Of a stretch of DNA of 64,000 nt, positions 47,450 through 60,529 are shown piece after piece. The stretch covers positions 109,091,691-109,155,690 of the forward strand of contig CM066984.1 in NCBI GenBank assembly GCA_033977485.1. The letters are read 5' to 3'. Each line of letters begins with the position of its first letter. The stretch's first letter is position 1. Both the position numbers and the translations under genes were made by a program. The notes under the pieces were generated by a model. That model was not told the origin of the DNA. It saw only the letters and a list, made by a program, of their open reading frames with translations, and ran no database searches. This DNA comes from Hydrangea macrophylla (lineage: Eukaryota > Streptophyta > Magnoliopsida > Cornales > Hydrangeaceae).

Positions 47450-48596
47450 ATACTTTCACATTAATTTATTTTTTTCATAATTTATTTTTTGGTACAACTA
47501 CGACCTAATGGTTTTTTTTTTTTTTAAATAGCAAATTTAAAAAGGAACAAGTACAAGAGATCTAGAGTAGCTGTACTGCGTGTAACTCGAGACTGAGCCG
47601 GCTGAGAGAGTAAGCAGCAAGATGATCCACAATAGAGATTGCCCCAAAACTCATTGTGATTGCGAAAAACCCAGAAAGCAATGTCAGATCTGAAGGAGAC
47701 CACTAGATTTGCATAAATAACTCACCATATCTGAAGGGAAAATGTTGCATCTGCAAAGAGGAGTAACTAGATCTAAAACTAAAACGAGGAGAAAAGTGAG
47801 ATCTAAAGTAGAACCCAACAAAAAAACCTGAGAGAGAGAGAGAGAGAGAGAGTGACAAAAGGCTCATAAAGAGGGATACCACCCTCCTAAAAAGGGTCAA
47901 CACTCTCCAAGAGATGGACCAAAAGTGAAAAAGTCAAAGAAGGGAGAGCCCAAGGAAGAGGACGTTGATGAATACAACGTAATGGGACAACTAAAAAAGT
48001 GAAAAAGTCAAGGAAGGGAGAGCCCCTAGGAGAGGTGTAAGTTGACGAAAGTGGACACTTAACCCCGTGTGTTTTTGGCCTAAATTTGACTACTAGGAGT
48101 GATACTATGATTCTCAATTTGATTCTCATTTTTTTTGTCAGTTGTATATGTAGTGCCACCAATCACTATTACAGTGTGTGGTACAATTGTTAGTTTGAGA
48201 AACATAGTATTATATGATGGTATTAATCTTAGATCATAGTATCACAATTCTATTGGAGAATCTTTTTTTTTTTAAATTTGTTGACCACCACTTTTAATCA
48301 TCTTCAAAACTCACGCCATCAATCTCTCTTTTTGGTGATCCCCATCCGCAACACACCCTATACGAACTACCCAATCCAGTTGGACCCACCACCAGTCAAT
48401 CCAATCATCACCGACCATCACACAGAACCTACAACCAAGCCTGCTCCATCATTCACTCATCCCCAATCTAGCCGGACCCACCATAGCATCAACTGAGTCA
48501 TTCACTCACCCCAGCCGGTCCCTCTGTTTAACCAGATTCTATCTGTATCACCCGGATTTTCTCTATTCAAGCCATTTATTTTTTGTTTTACATATT
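47450..48596. other. Intergenic; small MITE-like palindrome and GA tract
   Basis: (GA)n at ~47829-47851. At ~48098-48212, TGATACTATGATTCTCAA pairs with TTGAGAAACATAGTATTATA. A short direct repeat (AAAAAGTGAAAAAGTCAAGG-like) is near 47925 and 47995. No gene is recognised. Confidence 0.45.
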
Positions 48597-48970
48597 ATGG
48601 ACCATCTTGACTCCTCTCAACCTATTGCTATCACCATGGATGGACCCAACTACATTGTCTGGGCCCAATCTATGTCTAGCTTCCTCAAAGGTCGTAAATT
48701 TTGGAGATGTGTCACTGGTAATATCACGGAACCAGTTCAAGCCACTGGAGAAGATGCAACCAAGTATGCCGAACGACTTGAAGATTGAGACAGTAAGAAC
48801 CATCAAATCATCACATGGATTCGTAACACCTGTGTTAGCTCTATCAGTCTCCAATTTGGTAGGTTTTCTACTGCCAAATCACTTTGGGATTTTTTGCAAC
48901 ACCGTTACACCACCACAGATCTGGCTCACCAGTACCAACTTCTGAGCACTCTACACCGTATGAAGCAATA
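48597..48970 (+). pseudogene. Ty1/copia gag fragment (UBN2 type), interrupted
   Basis: Reads MDHLDSSQPIAITMDGPNY and 'YIVWAQSMSSFLKGRKFW', the usual start of copia gag, then GNITEPV. It hits an in-frame TGA at 48786 where the family has Trp, and continues 'IITWIRNTCVSSISLQF', 'AKSLWDFLQHRY', 'YQLLSTLHRMKQ' to a TAG at 48968. Nothing of pol follows. The TGA and TAG are each one transition from sense codons. Confidence 0.85.
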
Positions 48971-51364
48971 GTGACACGACTGGAAATGTGTTCTCTGAAG
49001 AGTACGTCCAAGCGCAGACGGTCGCGTCGAGTAAAAACCAGTAAAACCGAGTCGTTTTCCCAAGGGACGGAAGATACAAGGCAGAAAGATCTAGATTGAA
49101 TCCTAAATAAAATAAAAGATGATTTCTTTAAAGTGGAAGATCTAGCAGTCCTATTGAAATTGAAATTAAGTAATGAAAGAAAAAAAAACGACAATCAAAT
49201 TAAACAGGAATAAACAATGCAATTTAAATTACTTATGAAAAGGTGTTGGGAACATGTAAATCCACATAGCCCCATCCACTACCATGATTTAACAATAACG
49301 AACAGCTGGGATTTTATCCTTAGAGTATTCCTTATTTCAAAGATGATTAAGTTAAGCATCCTAGTCACTAGGTATGTGATTCTCGCATACTTAGTGGTTT
49401 GTTTACCTAACTTATTTATGAAGGACTGAAATATTAGTTAATTAAAACCATAAACAATAACCAACAGATTGAGTATGAAATATTCGATGTGTTTGTCTCA
49501 AGCGTTCATTGAGTTAATTAATCAAAAGAGCTTATATCTCAAAATCAATTTTCAATTCGAACTTAAAAAAGACGATTTGAGCTTAGTTTCTGAAATAGAA
49601 GTTACTGAAATACAAAAAGAATTCAACCCAAGTCATTTACATATCAATCGATTGTGATGATGTCAATCGATTGAAATGAAATGACTCTCAATCGATTGAA
49701 ATACAATCAATCGATTGACTTGGAATCAATGTCAATCTATTGGGTTCTGCTTCCAATCGATTGACACTGATTCTTAAACAGAATCATGGCAGTGGGCTGG
49801 GAACAATGTTTCTTCACATTATTCCCAACCAGAATTCTACTCAAGCATACTTAGGACTGCATAAATGTTAATAAACTGAAAAGTGGGATCAAATATTGTC
49901 ATGAATTAAATTTTTGAACTAAAAATCTTGAAATTAAACTAAAACTAGAATGAGATTCACAATCAAGCAATTCCTAAAACAACTAGAAGCAAGAACGAAA
50001 ACCTGAACTTGAGATTGAATTCAAAATATAAGAACTTCAAGCTTGGACTCATTCAAAAAAACTATGGAGAAATCCCTACAAAACAATACAATATTAGCCA
50101 ACCCTTGACCTTTTTCACTCCCCTCTATATATAGTGTCAAATCCACGAGCTGAAGGCGTCTAGGTTCATTTCATAACGGCTGGTCGTCGTCCTAATTGCT
50201 GAGATCTTGCACCATTAACGCAGATTGTTTTCAGCTTTAACCAATCGATTGACAAAACTATCAATCGATTGGTAAACATTCCAATCGATTGGTATAAAGT
50301 CCAATCGATTGATCATAAGATATGTCAATCGATTGATATGATGTCAATCGATTGGTACCAAGACTTCATCTACTTGTTTCTTGATTTATTCCTTTCAACT
50401 TGTTATTCATTCAAACTTTGGAACCTGCATTTAAAGAACAAAACACAACAATATACCACAGAAAATGCATCATTGTGTAAAGAGATGAATTAGAACACAA
50501 GTACAAGTAAAACTAGAGATCGAGGACCAAATTTAATCAATTTTTCTCTTTATCGGGCCAATATCTAACTATCAGCCCTCATCACGACCCCCAACTAGCG
50601 TATTGCTAGTCTCTAGCAATGAAGCGGAATTAAATCAAGCTAAGATAATAAATTCCAACGTTACAATTTTATTGAACTAAAACAAAAAGAACAATCCTAT
50701 CTCACTTTCGCAGGAATCGCGATTGCATTTAGCGTTTGCAACAAGCCTTTGAACCCTTAGGTTAATCCTAATGGACGAGTTGTGTCTCGTGAGGGTTTTC
50801 AGAGAATTTACCCACAAAATTCAATTGTCAAGCTTTCTAAACTCAACAAAGAACTTCATTCTCTCCTTTATGCTAAAAATTCTGCTTAACAATGACATAA
50901 ATTCCTTTATCATGCTATGGAAATAAACATGTTACAAAGTAACTTATCCAAGTCAAAACTACATCCACAACCTTTATATATCCTTGTGTATATGTGTGTG
51001 GAGTTAACAACTACGATTGAAATCTTCGTCTCAGAATTAGTTTAGATTGACATGTTCAAGATTTCATAGTTTCAACTCAATTCTCACACGGTTTACGCTC
51101 AAAATAAAATTGCTCTGAAACTAGCGTAAAAATTATGCACTCATAGTATGAAGCCCAAATGAGTAAATGTAGAGGCGATCAAACATGCTTACATACTAGA
51201 CACTGAAAAACGCTTGTTTTGAGGTGCATGAGTCTCATGAATGGGATACCAATTACTACAGGAGCGATCTACTGTGGAGAAACTCATTCATACTCGAGAT
51301 TTTATTAAAATTATCTAGAATCCTTAGGATTTGTGACAGAAATATGAAGAAAGGTAAAAGATGG
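48971..51364. repeat. Gypsy-type non-coding remnant, interrupted by the long-LTR element
   Basis: Contains AAAACCGAGTCGTTTTCCCA (~49034), two clusters of CAATCGATTG palindromes (49645-50354), and AGCGTATTGCTAGTCTCTAG (~50595). These are phrases typical of the LTR/UTR parts of plant gypsy elements. No coding sequence is recognised. It ends at the insertion site of the element at 51365. Confidence 0.4.
49645..50354. repeat. Two clusters of the palindrome CAATCGATTG
   Basis: Five perfect copies plus one variant lie in 49645-49763, and six perfect copies in 50242-50354, in varied spacing, each flanked by A/T-rich DNA. Confidence 0.9.
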
Positions 51365-54300
51365 TGTGGACACGCGGAGTCGGACCACTTCTCTTGTTTG
51401 AGATTGTTTTGAAATTGATTTGAATCAAAGAAAGAAAATAGGTCTGTTGAAAACAGATACAGAGTCGCCACTTGGTCTTTAAGGAACCAAGAAACCTAAT
51501 TTGACTCACCCAAATGGATAAAGGGCACCGGCCCTTCATAACCAAAGAACTTGGTTCGGGGTTTTGGTACGAGAGAGGAAGGAGCCTTTGTCGCGACTAA
51601 AACACCCTCAACTCGCCCCGTCTTTCGACGGGCCTCAATTAGCATCCAAATAATCATCTTATACTATGTATGGTTCGGCAATTAATACTATGATAGTATA
51701 TTACATCACATAAGAAACTTGAAATGGAAGATCTAAAGATAAGATATCATTCATAAGATCTAAGTCAAATATCATACAATGTAAAGTGAAAGATCACACA
51801 AACAAACTTAGGAAAAATAGTCTAATCATGTATCAAATAATCAAGACTTCCTAATCTAAAGGGGGACATGAATTGTTCTTGAAACAAATAGTCAAAGAAA
51901 ACAAGGATGCTTAGCAAGCTAGGATGATGCATGTTAATCTTTGAGAATAGAAGATCTCTCAATCCCCGGGACGGATGAGAAAGGATGATTAGGTCGAGGG
52001 GAGCATGAACGTGTGATCATGATCATTCCTTATAATCTTCTTAGATTAAGAGTTACAAAAACCCCCAAATCTTGCATGAATGCAATGTATGTATCTAAAA
52101 TGTGCAAAGGTTGTAGTGTGTTTTTGTGTACATGGATTTCTAGAATGACTTAGAAGTCTAAAATGTGTATGAATGAATGAATGAAATTAACATGGGATGT
52201 GTACAAATGTAGTATGGACTACTTCCTAAGATATGAACTAATTTGGAATGCATATGAGCATCAAATCAAAGAATGAAAGTTGAAATGTACTTGCTGTGAA
52301 TAGTGGACAGAACAGTAGCATGATCTTTTGGAATTTGAAAAGAGGGGTTAGGAATGTTTTCAATGCATTATTTTTTATGGAGATGTTCCTTATTGTGTCT
52401 AGAACACAACCCAAAAGGCCAATCTTGAATAGCTATCACAGATTGAGAGAAATTATATAAACAATAGAGGTCACTCAGAAACAGAGTTCGTACTGTCGAC
52501 TGAAATGTTAGAAAATATTAGAAAATGAAAAAGAATGATCTAGAGGCCCATTTTATACAGAAAGTTTCCTAAGACATTGAATTTTAAGGGAAAAATAAGT
52601 TAGGACCACCCCTTTTGGAAAAGTTTTATGGAAAAGAGGTCGTAAGTTGACCTAGCTGCTGTGACAGCAAAAACAGAATGTTTGGAAGGAATGTTGGGAC
52701 CCAAATGGACCATTTCCAAGTACTTCCAAGTCAAACCAAAAATCATAGGTGTTCTCCAATGAGTTAGGAAGACTTTCCAAGTGGCCTTGTATCCATATGT
52801 TGAGTATTGAGTTCTAGAAAAATCTTTAAACTCAACTCACTCACTGTTTTGACTCATTGTTTTGAAGATTTTGGGGAAAACAAAGTTTTGTTTCTTGAAA
52901 CCAAATGAGAGGGATTGAGAGGGGTTTTGAAATAGATGTTTTGAAAACATGTTTTCAACACTCAATAAGGATCATAGCCACTTAGAATACCTACATCAAA
53001 CTCATCATTTAAGAACCTCCAAGATTGTTGGAGAGATTTATTTTATTTTTGGACATAACTTCAATACATTCCAAGAATACCTTGGAAGTATTGAGGTTAT
53101 GATCATCATCTATCAAACATGTTTTTGAGGTCAAGAGCTACTATCCATAAGGATTCACTCACCCCAAACTTCATGTCATCACTTAGATGATGATGAACTA
53201 GTAAGTAAATAAAGAAAAGAAAAAGAAATGAGATAAGGAGAGATGAACATATATATAATCAAAGCAAGTAAATAGCAATCAATAGATGATAATCAATGTG
53301 ATTTTGGACTTGTAGCTTGGTGTTTCACTCATAGATTTTGACATTTGGACATGGAAGTAGCTTCCTATCTCATGAATGCTCAAGAATGAGGGTTGGAGTG
53401 GACTTTGAATGTGAAGTATATAGAAGGATGATGGAAGAAAACAAGAATAAAACTCACTTTCTTATGGAAAATCAATGGGAGAAGCTCCCTTTCTCTCTTC
53501 TAAACCTATCTCTATCTCTCTTCTTCTCTATAAGTTTTCAAGCTTTGCACTTGGCTCTCTCAAAATGAAGAGCAATGGGGGGTTTAAATAGGCCAATTTG
53601 GGGTGGTTTTGGGGTTTTAGAAGTACTCCCATTGGTCCCAAACAACTGTGAACATAAAACTATGTCGTTTTGGCTTTCAATTAATCAAATTGGACCCCCA
53701 AAAAAATTACAAAAATGGACTCTGCGAGGTTTGAGTGCCGCGGCGGCACTGGGCCAGTGCCGCGGCGGCAGTGGGCCAATGCCGCGGCAGCACTGCTCCT
53801 CAGACGCCCAGAAATTTACGTTTAGGCCCCCAGAGGTTCCGGTATTCGCGAAAAGGCCCTATTTTGTCCGAAATTCACAGAAAATGCATACGAACTCCAA
53901 ATTAAGGTTGTGATATACCGTTGGAAAGGTAATGGAGTCTACTTTACATAAAAAATAGTTCGGGGATAGGTCACTTTGAAAAGTTTTGCGGTATTCGCGA
54001 TAAAAGCTAATTTGATCGCCTTTTTCACCTTCAGAAATTCAAAATAAATTCGTTTTAAATCCAGGAATTACGTGCGATATACCGTTGGAAAGCTATTGAC
54101 CTCTAGTATCCATGAAAAATATTTGAAAATTGTTTCGGTGCCCCGATTCCAAAGTCAAATCTTGGTCAAACTGGTCAAACTTGGGATTCCCGGGAAGTTC
54201 TGGGAACCTCCGGGAGCTCCCAGGAGCCGACGTTTTCGCGCGATTCTCTTTTAAAACTCATTTTAATACTTTTCTAATGATTCCGGTGAATTCGGACGAT

Positions 54301-54660
54301 TTCGGTCAAACTTGGTCAAACTTGGTCAAACTCTGGTCAAACCTGGTCAAATCTTGGTCAAACCGGTCAATGGGGACTTTCGGGGAACTTCCGGGACTTC
54401 CGGGGGTCTCTGGGAGCTGACGATTTCATCCAGTTTTACTTAAAAACTCATTTTATCATTTTTCTTACGACATAGCATGTTTTCAGAACTTTGGGACCAA
54501 ATCTGGGAGTCTTCGGGCTTTCAGGGGTATTTTGGTCATTCTGAGCATTCTGAGAGATAGAGCTGACTTCCAAGAGTCCTTTTGAGTCTTTTACGATCAT
54601 TGTGAACCACCAAGCTATGGGTCTCCTAAATCTGATAGCCGACAAAATGGGGTGTCTACA
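51365..54660 (-). repeat. 3' LTR (3296 bp) of the long-LTR element
   Basis: TG...CA ends with an imperfect TGTGGACAC/TGTAGACAC inverted terminus. It contains a GC-rich triplet of ~22-bp units (CGCGGCGGCACTGGGCCA..., ~53740-53800) and a run of GGTCAAAC/T units (~54300-54370). No gene inside. Confidence 0.88.
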
Positions 54661-54676
54661 GTTTGCCCCTCTTTGG
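54661..54676 (-). promoter_or_regulatory. Polypurine tract of the long-LTR element
   Basis: The minus strand reads CCAAAGAGGGGCAAAC directly before the LTR; this primes plus-strand synthesis in LTR retrotransposons. Confidence 0.6.
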
Positions 54677-55516
54677 CATGAACTTGCGAGGCAACGCATG
54701 TCGCAAGCGAGTGCCAAAGCTTTGAAGAGACAGGACTTTTTGGAGGCTATAGATTTAGGATAAAAACGTTGCAAAAGATGCAATGAAGAAAAAAGAAAGA
54801 TGCTGAGGTCAGTGCTGGTCGCGCTCTGCGTGAGCTGCCTACGTATCCCAAGGGGAATCAGACCAGGACGTAGTTCAGGGCACAAAGGAACCAATCACAC
54901 ATGCACATACACAACAATCATGCGGATGCTATGTTAAAAGAGTGATATGCAAATGTATGGATGTGATATGATTGTGTACATGAGTCCTATCATGCCTAGT
55001 GTTCTGATCCTAGTATGAGCAGGTGCTGTGGGGTATGCCACTCTGAGTGGGCTGGCGTTGTACTAGTGTTTACGACTGTGATGTGGCGGATGACTCGGAT
55101 AAAGACATCAAGGTCTAGAAGACTCCGTGTCTAGGGGCAAACTTCTGGAATTCGAGAAGAGTGCTTTGCGAGCGAATGTAATTGGGTGTGGGGTCTCAGA
55201 GGACTATGATCGAAGATGTCTTTTGGCAAATAACCGACGGACACAGGGGCTCCGGAAATTAAGAGACTGGCATAGAAGTCACGGGACGAATGTGAAATCC
55301 TGGGACGTCCTGTGATGAACATGGAGGCCCCAATGGTGTGATGAGAGCGATGGACCGACGATGTTTGCATTGAGATGACGAGTCGACAACGGACTACTGA
55401 CGGTGTATAAACCCGCTGAGGATTAATCTGCATCTGCTGGGGATGAAGCAATACTTTCTAGGATCTCTCTTCAACTGCTCCTTTTGATCGAATCTTTCGG
55501 GCCTGCCGGGGTCTCT

Positions 55517-56020
55517 GGGAGCTGGTATCTGTCTGCTTTTGTCCTCGGAGGATGATGCAGGGTTCACGGGGAATCTCTTTTGGTGCTCAATCCAAGAGAG
55601 CCTGTTAGGGCCTCTGGGAGCTGGTATCTGTCTGCTTTTGTCCTCGGAGGATGATGCAGGGTTCACGGGGAATCTCTTTTGGTGCTCAATCCAAGAGAGC
55701 CTGTCAGGGCCTCTGGGAGCTGGTATCTGTCTGCTTTTGTCCTCGGAGGATGATGCAGGGTTCACGGGGAATCTCTTTTGGTGCTCAATCCAAGAGAGCC
55801 TGTCAGGGCCTCTGGGAGCTGGTATCTATCGGTTTCTGTCCTCGGGGGGATGATGTAGGGTTCTCGGAGAATCTCTTTTGGCGCTCAATCCAAGAGGGCC
55901 GGTCAGGGCCTCCGGGAGCTGGTATCTATCGGTTTTTGTCCTCGGGGGATGATGTAGGGTTCTCGGAGAATCTCTTTTGGCGCTCAATCCAAGGGGGGCC
56001 GGTCAGGGCCTCCGGGAGCT
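55517..56020. repeat. Tandem array A: 99-100-bp units, 5 copies
   Basis: The unit boundary GGGAGCTGG falls at 55517, 55616, 55715, 55814, 55914 and 56014. The first three units are exactly 99 bp, so several frames stay open across them (33-residue repeats such as EDKSRQIPAPRGP on the minus strand). These are repeat-driven and probably not a gene. Confidence 0.92.
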
Positions 56021-56145
56021 GAAGGATAATGTACTCTGTTAGGAAAAAGGAAATACATCCTTTAAATGAGAGTCAAGGTATCATTCTATTTGTGATGAGG
56101 GATACGGAGATGGCCTGCGGCAGTTAAGGTTTTGATTTTGAAAGA

Positions 56146-57155
56146 GGAGAGTGATGGACTTATGTTGCTTTAGGATGAAAGAAGGTCATCAACAGCCACT
56201 CATGGACTTATGTTGCATGAAGAAAAATGAAAGATCAACAGCCACTCATGGACTTATGTTGCTAGGAGAAAGGAAGATCATCAACAGCCACTCATGGACT
56301 TATGTTGCATGAAGAAAAATGAAAGATCAACAGCCACTCATGGACTTATGTTGCTAGGAGAAAGGAAGATCATCAACAGCCACTCATGGACTTATGTTGC
56401 ATGAACAAAGGAAGATCATCAACAGCCACTCATGGACTTATGTTGCATGAAGAAAGATCAACAGCCACTTATGGACTTATGTTGCTAGGAGAAAGGAAGA
56501 TCATCAACAGCCACTCATGGACTTATGTTGCATGAAGAAAGATCAACAGCCACTCATGGACTTATGTTGCTAGGAGAAAGGAAGATCATCAACAGCCACT
56601 CATGGACTTATGTTGCATGAAGAAAGATCAACAGCCACTCATGGACTTATGTTGCAAGGAGAAAGGAAGATCATCAACAGCCACTCACGGACTTATGTTG
56701 CTTGGACGAAGGAAGATCATCAACAGCCACTCACGGACTTATGTTGCATGAACGAAGAAAGATGATGGATCAACAGCCACTCATGGACTTATGTTGCTAG
56801 GAGAAATGAAGATCATCAACAGCCACTCATGGACTTATGTTGCATGAACGAGGAAAGATGATGAATCAACAGCCACTCATGGACTTATGTTGCTAGGAGA
56901 AATGAAGATCATCAACAGCCACTCATGGACTTATGTTGCATGAATGAAGAAAGATGATGGTCAACAGCCACTCATGGACTTATGTTGCACAGATGAAAGA
57001 AGGTCATCAACAGCCACTCATGGACTTATGTTGCATGAACGAGGAAAGATGATGAATCAACAGCCACTCATGGACTTATGTTGCTAGGAGAAATGAAGAT
57101 CATCAACAGCCACTCATGGACTTATGTTGCATGAACGAAGAAAGATGATGGTCAA
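56146..57155. repeat. Tandem array B: about 20 copies of a ~28-bp core
   Basis: The core CAACAGCCACTCATGGACTT plus ATGTTGC recurs every ~40-50 bp, separated by a few related linkers (ATGAAGAAAGAT, TAGGAGAAAGGAAGATCAT, ATGAACGAAGAAAGATGATG). Confidence 0.95.
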
Positions 57156-57639
57156 CTTTCGACGGTTTGGAAAGGGATGAAATTTTCCCCAAGTTTGGAC
57201 GCTTCTCATGCTGACGCCTTGACCGGTGTAGTAATGGTGTTTGGTACTCCTGCTTGTATTGGCATGCTCTTTATAACTTGATTTGAAAATTTTATTAGTC
57301 ACTATTGACTTACACATTTGAGACTACAACAGACTCAAAAACTTGACAGACATTGACGCACGAGGACGACACATTTGACACCAAAATGAAACAAGGTCGA
57401 CATGTCAAAACTTAATGTGCTTTTGTCATAAATGATGTACCATTTCTCTTTTGTGTTTACTTCTCTCCTTAACGTGGCATCACTTTGATGGTGAATCTTA
57501 TTTTTGAAAATTCCTCCCTGCTGATCTAATCAATTTCTTTGCTTCTCTCAAGATGTGCTTTGAATTAGTGCCTTAGCTTATGGAATAAAAGATGCTCCAT
57601 TTCTAATCTATTCAAGACAATACTTGTGACTTGAAGGCT

Positions 57640-57870
57640 TATAGGGATTGGGTGGCAAACGAAGTTTGCCCCTAGTTTGAAGGGCATGAAGTGGGATCGA
57701 CAGGCAAACGAGGTAAATGACCGAAGTTTGCCCCTAGTTTGGAGGAAGGTTCATTGGAGGTTTTGGGCAAACGAGGTAGGTGACCGAAGTTTGCCCCTTG
57801 TATGAAGGGTAGCTTAGTAAAAGTCAGGCAAACGAGGCGGGTAGCCGAAGTTTGCCCCTAGTGTGGAAGG
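57640..57870. repeat. Tandem array C: ~62-bp units, 4 copies
   Basis: GAAGTTTGCCCCTAGT follows GGCAAACGAGGTAGGTGACC in each unit. The unit echoes the GTTTGCCCCTCTTTGG sequence next to the left LTR. Confidence 0.85.
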
Positions 57871-58074
57871 TGATCTCTGGCTTGAGGCATGGACCGTGAC
57901 TTTAATCTCTCAAATGCTCATAATTTTTGCCCAGGCACCAAGGAGGCGGCCTGGCGAGCTATTTTCTCTCTTTTGTTATTGCTCACTTTGGATTTAGCTC
58001 TAATTTTTGCCTAGGCGTCCTTTCGGATTTTCGTCCTAGCGAGCCATCCCTCTTTTTTTTTTTCGTTTTTGAAA

Positions 58075-58345
58075 GTTTGCCTATGTACCCCCGAGCGGGG
58101 ATCAGGTCCAACGTAGTTCGGGCCATAGTTGGAAAGAAGCGGGTTGATTTTTAGGTAGGTGGGGTGACCGAACCGATGTGGTTGCCTACGTATCCCCGAG
58201 TGGGAATCAGGTCGAGCGTAGTTCAAGGCAAGGCTTGAAGGAAATTGGTTTGATTATGATGGTGTTGACCGAACCGATGTGGTTGCCTACGTATCCCCGA
58301 GTGGGAATCAGGTCTAGCGTAGTTCAAGGCAAGGCTTGAAATAAG
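58075..58345. repeat. Tandem array D: ~100-bp units, ~3 copies
   Basis: Units share TGCCTACGTATCCCCGAGTG, GGAATCAGGTC and AGCGTAGTTCAAGGC. A related single copy is near 54835 (CTGCCTACGTATCCCAAGG). Confidence 0.8.
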
Positions 58346-59473
58346 GGGTTTGAGGTATGAGGGTTTTTCAAACCAATCGTCAAAGAAGTTCAAACTTGAG
58401 CCACTTGTGGTAGCTTTGAATAAAAAAGATTCAATTTCAATCTCCCTTTCTTTTCTTTTTCTTTTTCTTTTTCTTTTTCTTTTGTTTTGAGGATTGATCC
58501 TTTTCACTTTTGCCTAGCCAGTCAATTCTTGCTTTTCATGTAGTTGATTCTTGCAAGATCCTTTAATCGCAATCTCAGAATTCCAGAATGTGCATGTCAG
58601 CTCTCGGAATTTATTTGTGGTCATTCCGTGCCTTTTGAAATGTGATCTTGGCACGTTCTTAAGATGTATCTTGAAGCGTATGATTCTCTTATTTGTTTCA
58701 TCAAAATTTTCTCCAACATTTTGACTGGCTAGGGTCAGATTTTGGAAATCAACACCTTTTTCAGCTCTAACTTTTGCCTGGGTGCCCTTTCGGGTTTTCA
58801 ACCTAGCGAGCTTTTTTTTTTTTCTTTTCCCCTTTTTTTTTTTTGAAAGCGGAGATGAAACTCATTGAAATGTTTGGCTACCACCAAGGGCTAAGTTTGC
58901 ATTGCTTTCAATCGGACAGATTGCGTGGCTCCCAATTGGATCGGGCTTAAGGCTTCGAAATGGTGGAAAAAAGGGTGTTGGGCAAGCCCCAAGTCAGTTT
59001 CAAGTATGTCTTTTCAAGATTGAGGCAAAAGCATCTTTAAATTCTTAAAGTAAGACTATTCAATTCCAGCTCTTCATCAGTGTCAGCGTGAAATCGACTT
59101 TAACCTTTCAGGATTCTTTTTTGTTTTGTCGTAGAAAAATTATTACCAGAGTAATATCCATGGTAATTCGAAAAGTGACACTTCACTTTAGTGATTCATG
59201 CATTTATGACTGGGCACATTAGATTAAGCAAAGTGAGATTTCATTCCATCAATAGAGAAGGTTTACAGACTTATTAACAACTCGATGACAGACAGACTTG
59301 ATCACAAGACTAGAATTGAAATGGACTCGAAACATAGAACAGACTCAACTTGACTCGACCTGGTCTCAAATGGAATGTCTTTGCGACCCATTTATTAAAA
59401 TTTTTTAGCAGAAGTTCCAAACACCATCACTTTACTGCGTAGCTTCAACATTCATTAGCATCGACGGAAGGGA

Positions 59474-60134
59474 TCATTCGATCGGTTGGTCCAAGCCAAG
59501 ATAGTGGATTGGATTAGGATGGGATACATCCTCTATGAGGTTCTGAATGTCATGGCGGAGGCGGATGCATTGATCGGTGGCATGGCCTAGATTTTGATGG
59601 TAAGCACATCGTAGGCTCATGTTGTAGTGGGAGGGTATGGGATCCGGTAGCGGTTTGTGAGGGAGGAGCTGTAGGTGGCCCTTTCTGAGTAAGTGGTCCA
59701 AGGTTGTGGAAAGAGGAACATCAAGTTTGGAAAATTCGCGAGGGCCTTTTGGGCGATTTGGCGGAATGGACTGGTATGGACGAAGGGCGCAGGCCATTGA
59801 TTGGTTGCTAAGTGCATTGATATCCGGGGAGTCCAGGGAGTAGTTAGGCCTCTTGGACTGGTGTTGGGGTTCATCATTCTTGAACTTTTCTTCTATGATG
59901 GCATCCTCAATTCTGGTCCCCATTTCAAGCAGTTCTTTGCTAATGCTCCGTGCCATCTTCTCAAATCGACTCACCCTTAAACTCAACTGCTCAACAGTGG
60001 TTTGAAGCTTGTTCACTTTCTCTTCCAGAGCTTTGTAGGCCATTGGTGGATCGATGATGGTCTGTGCTAGCCCGTGATCACGATAATGAATTTGGGGAGG
60101 TACAACAGTGTTTTTACCCGGGGCTACAATTTTT
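59474..60134 (-). pseudogene. Gag-like fragment of Tat/Ogre type in the long-LTR element
   Basis: The open frame from Met 60043 gives 189 residues. Residues ~1-45 form a coiled coil (KALEEKVNKLQTTVEQL). 'REFSKLDVPLSTTLDHLL' (~102-119) and 'CAYHQNLGHATDQC' (146-159, an unusual C-x2-H..H-x4-C knuckle) with 'RLRHDIQNLIE' are hallmarks of the C-terminal gag region of Tat-lineage gypsy elements. The frame stays open upstream to an intron-like acceptor (TTTGCAG) at 60135, so this may be a downstream exon. The capsid core and all enzymes are missing. It could be a leftover that no longer makes a working product. Confidence 0.65.
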
Positions 60135-60529
60135 CTGCAAATAGAAGTAAAAGTCCAAATTAGCGGAGGCGCGAAACACTTCTTATGGACTCCTACCAGG
60201 AAGAGATGATCAAAGTTTTGAAGGATTTAACTATGCAAACCGAGGAGGGTTTCAGTAAGTATACGACTTCTGTACAACGATTGAGATGGGTGGGGATGAT
60301 GATACGTATGCATTTGATGTGTAGAGACTGACACATGTGAGACTGACAAGATGTGCGTGCAAGCGAACTAACATGAATTGTGTATGCACATGAGACAAGC
60401 ATGCGGATGCAGGCCTTAATCTATATGATGCCCCTACTTCTAACATACAGCAGTTAAGTAAGTAAGGTCCTAACTATACAGAGTGTGCTAACCTTACTTT
60501 CCAGTATGATCACCAAGGGACAACAGGGA

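Noticed and set aside
55539..56022. Possible repeat protein in the 99-bp array (plus strand)
   Set aside because: Frames are open only because three units are 99 bp long; no start context, no family, and both strands are open.
56146..57155. CRISPR-like pattern of ~28-bp repeats with ~14-22-bp 'spacers'
   Set aside because: The linkers are a few recurring, related sequences rather than unique spacers, there are no cas genes, and the array is inside a plant LTR retrotransposon.
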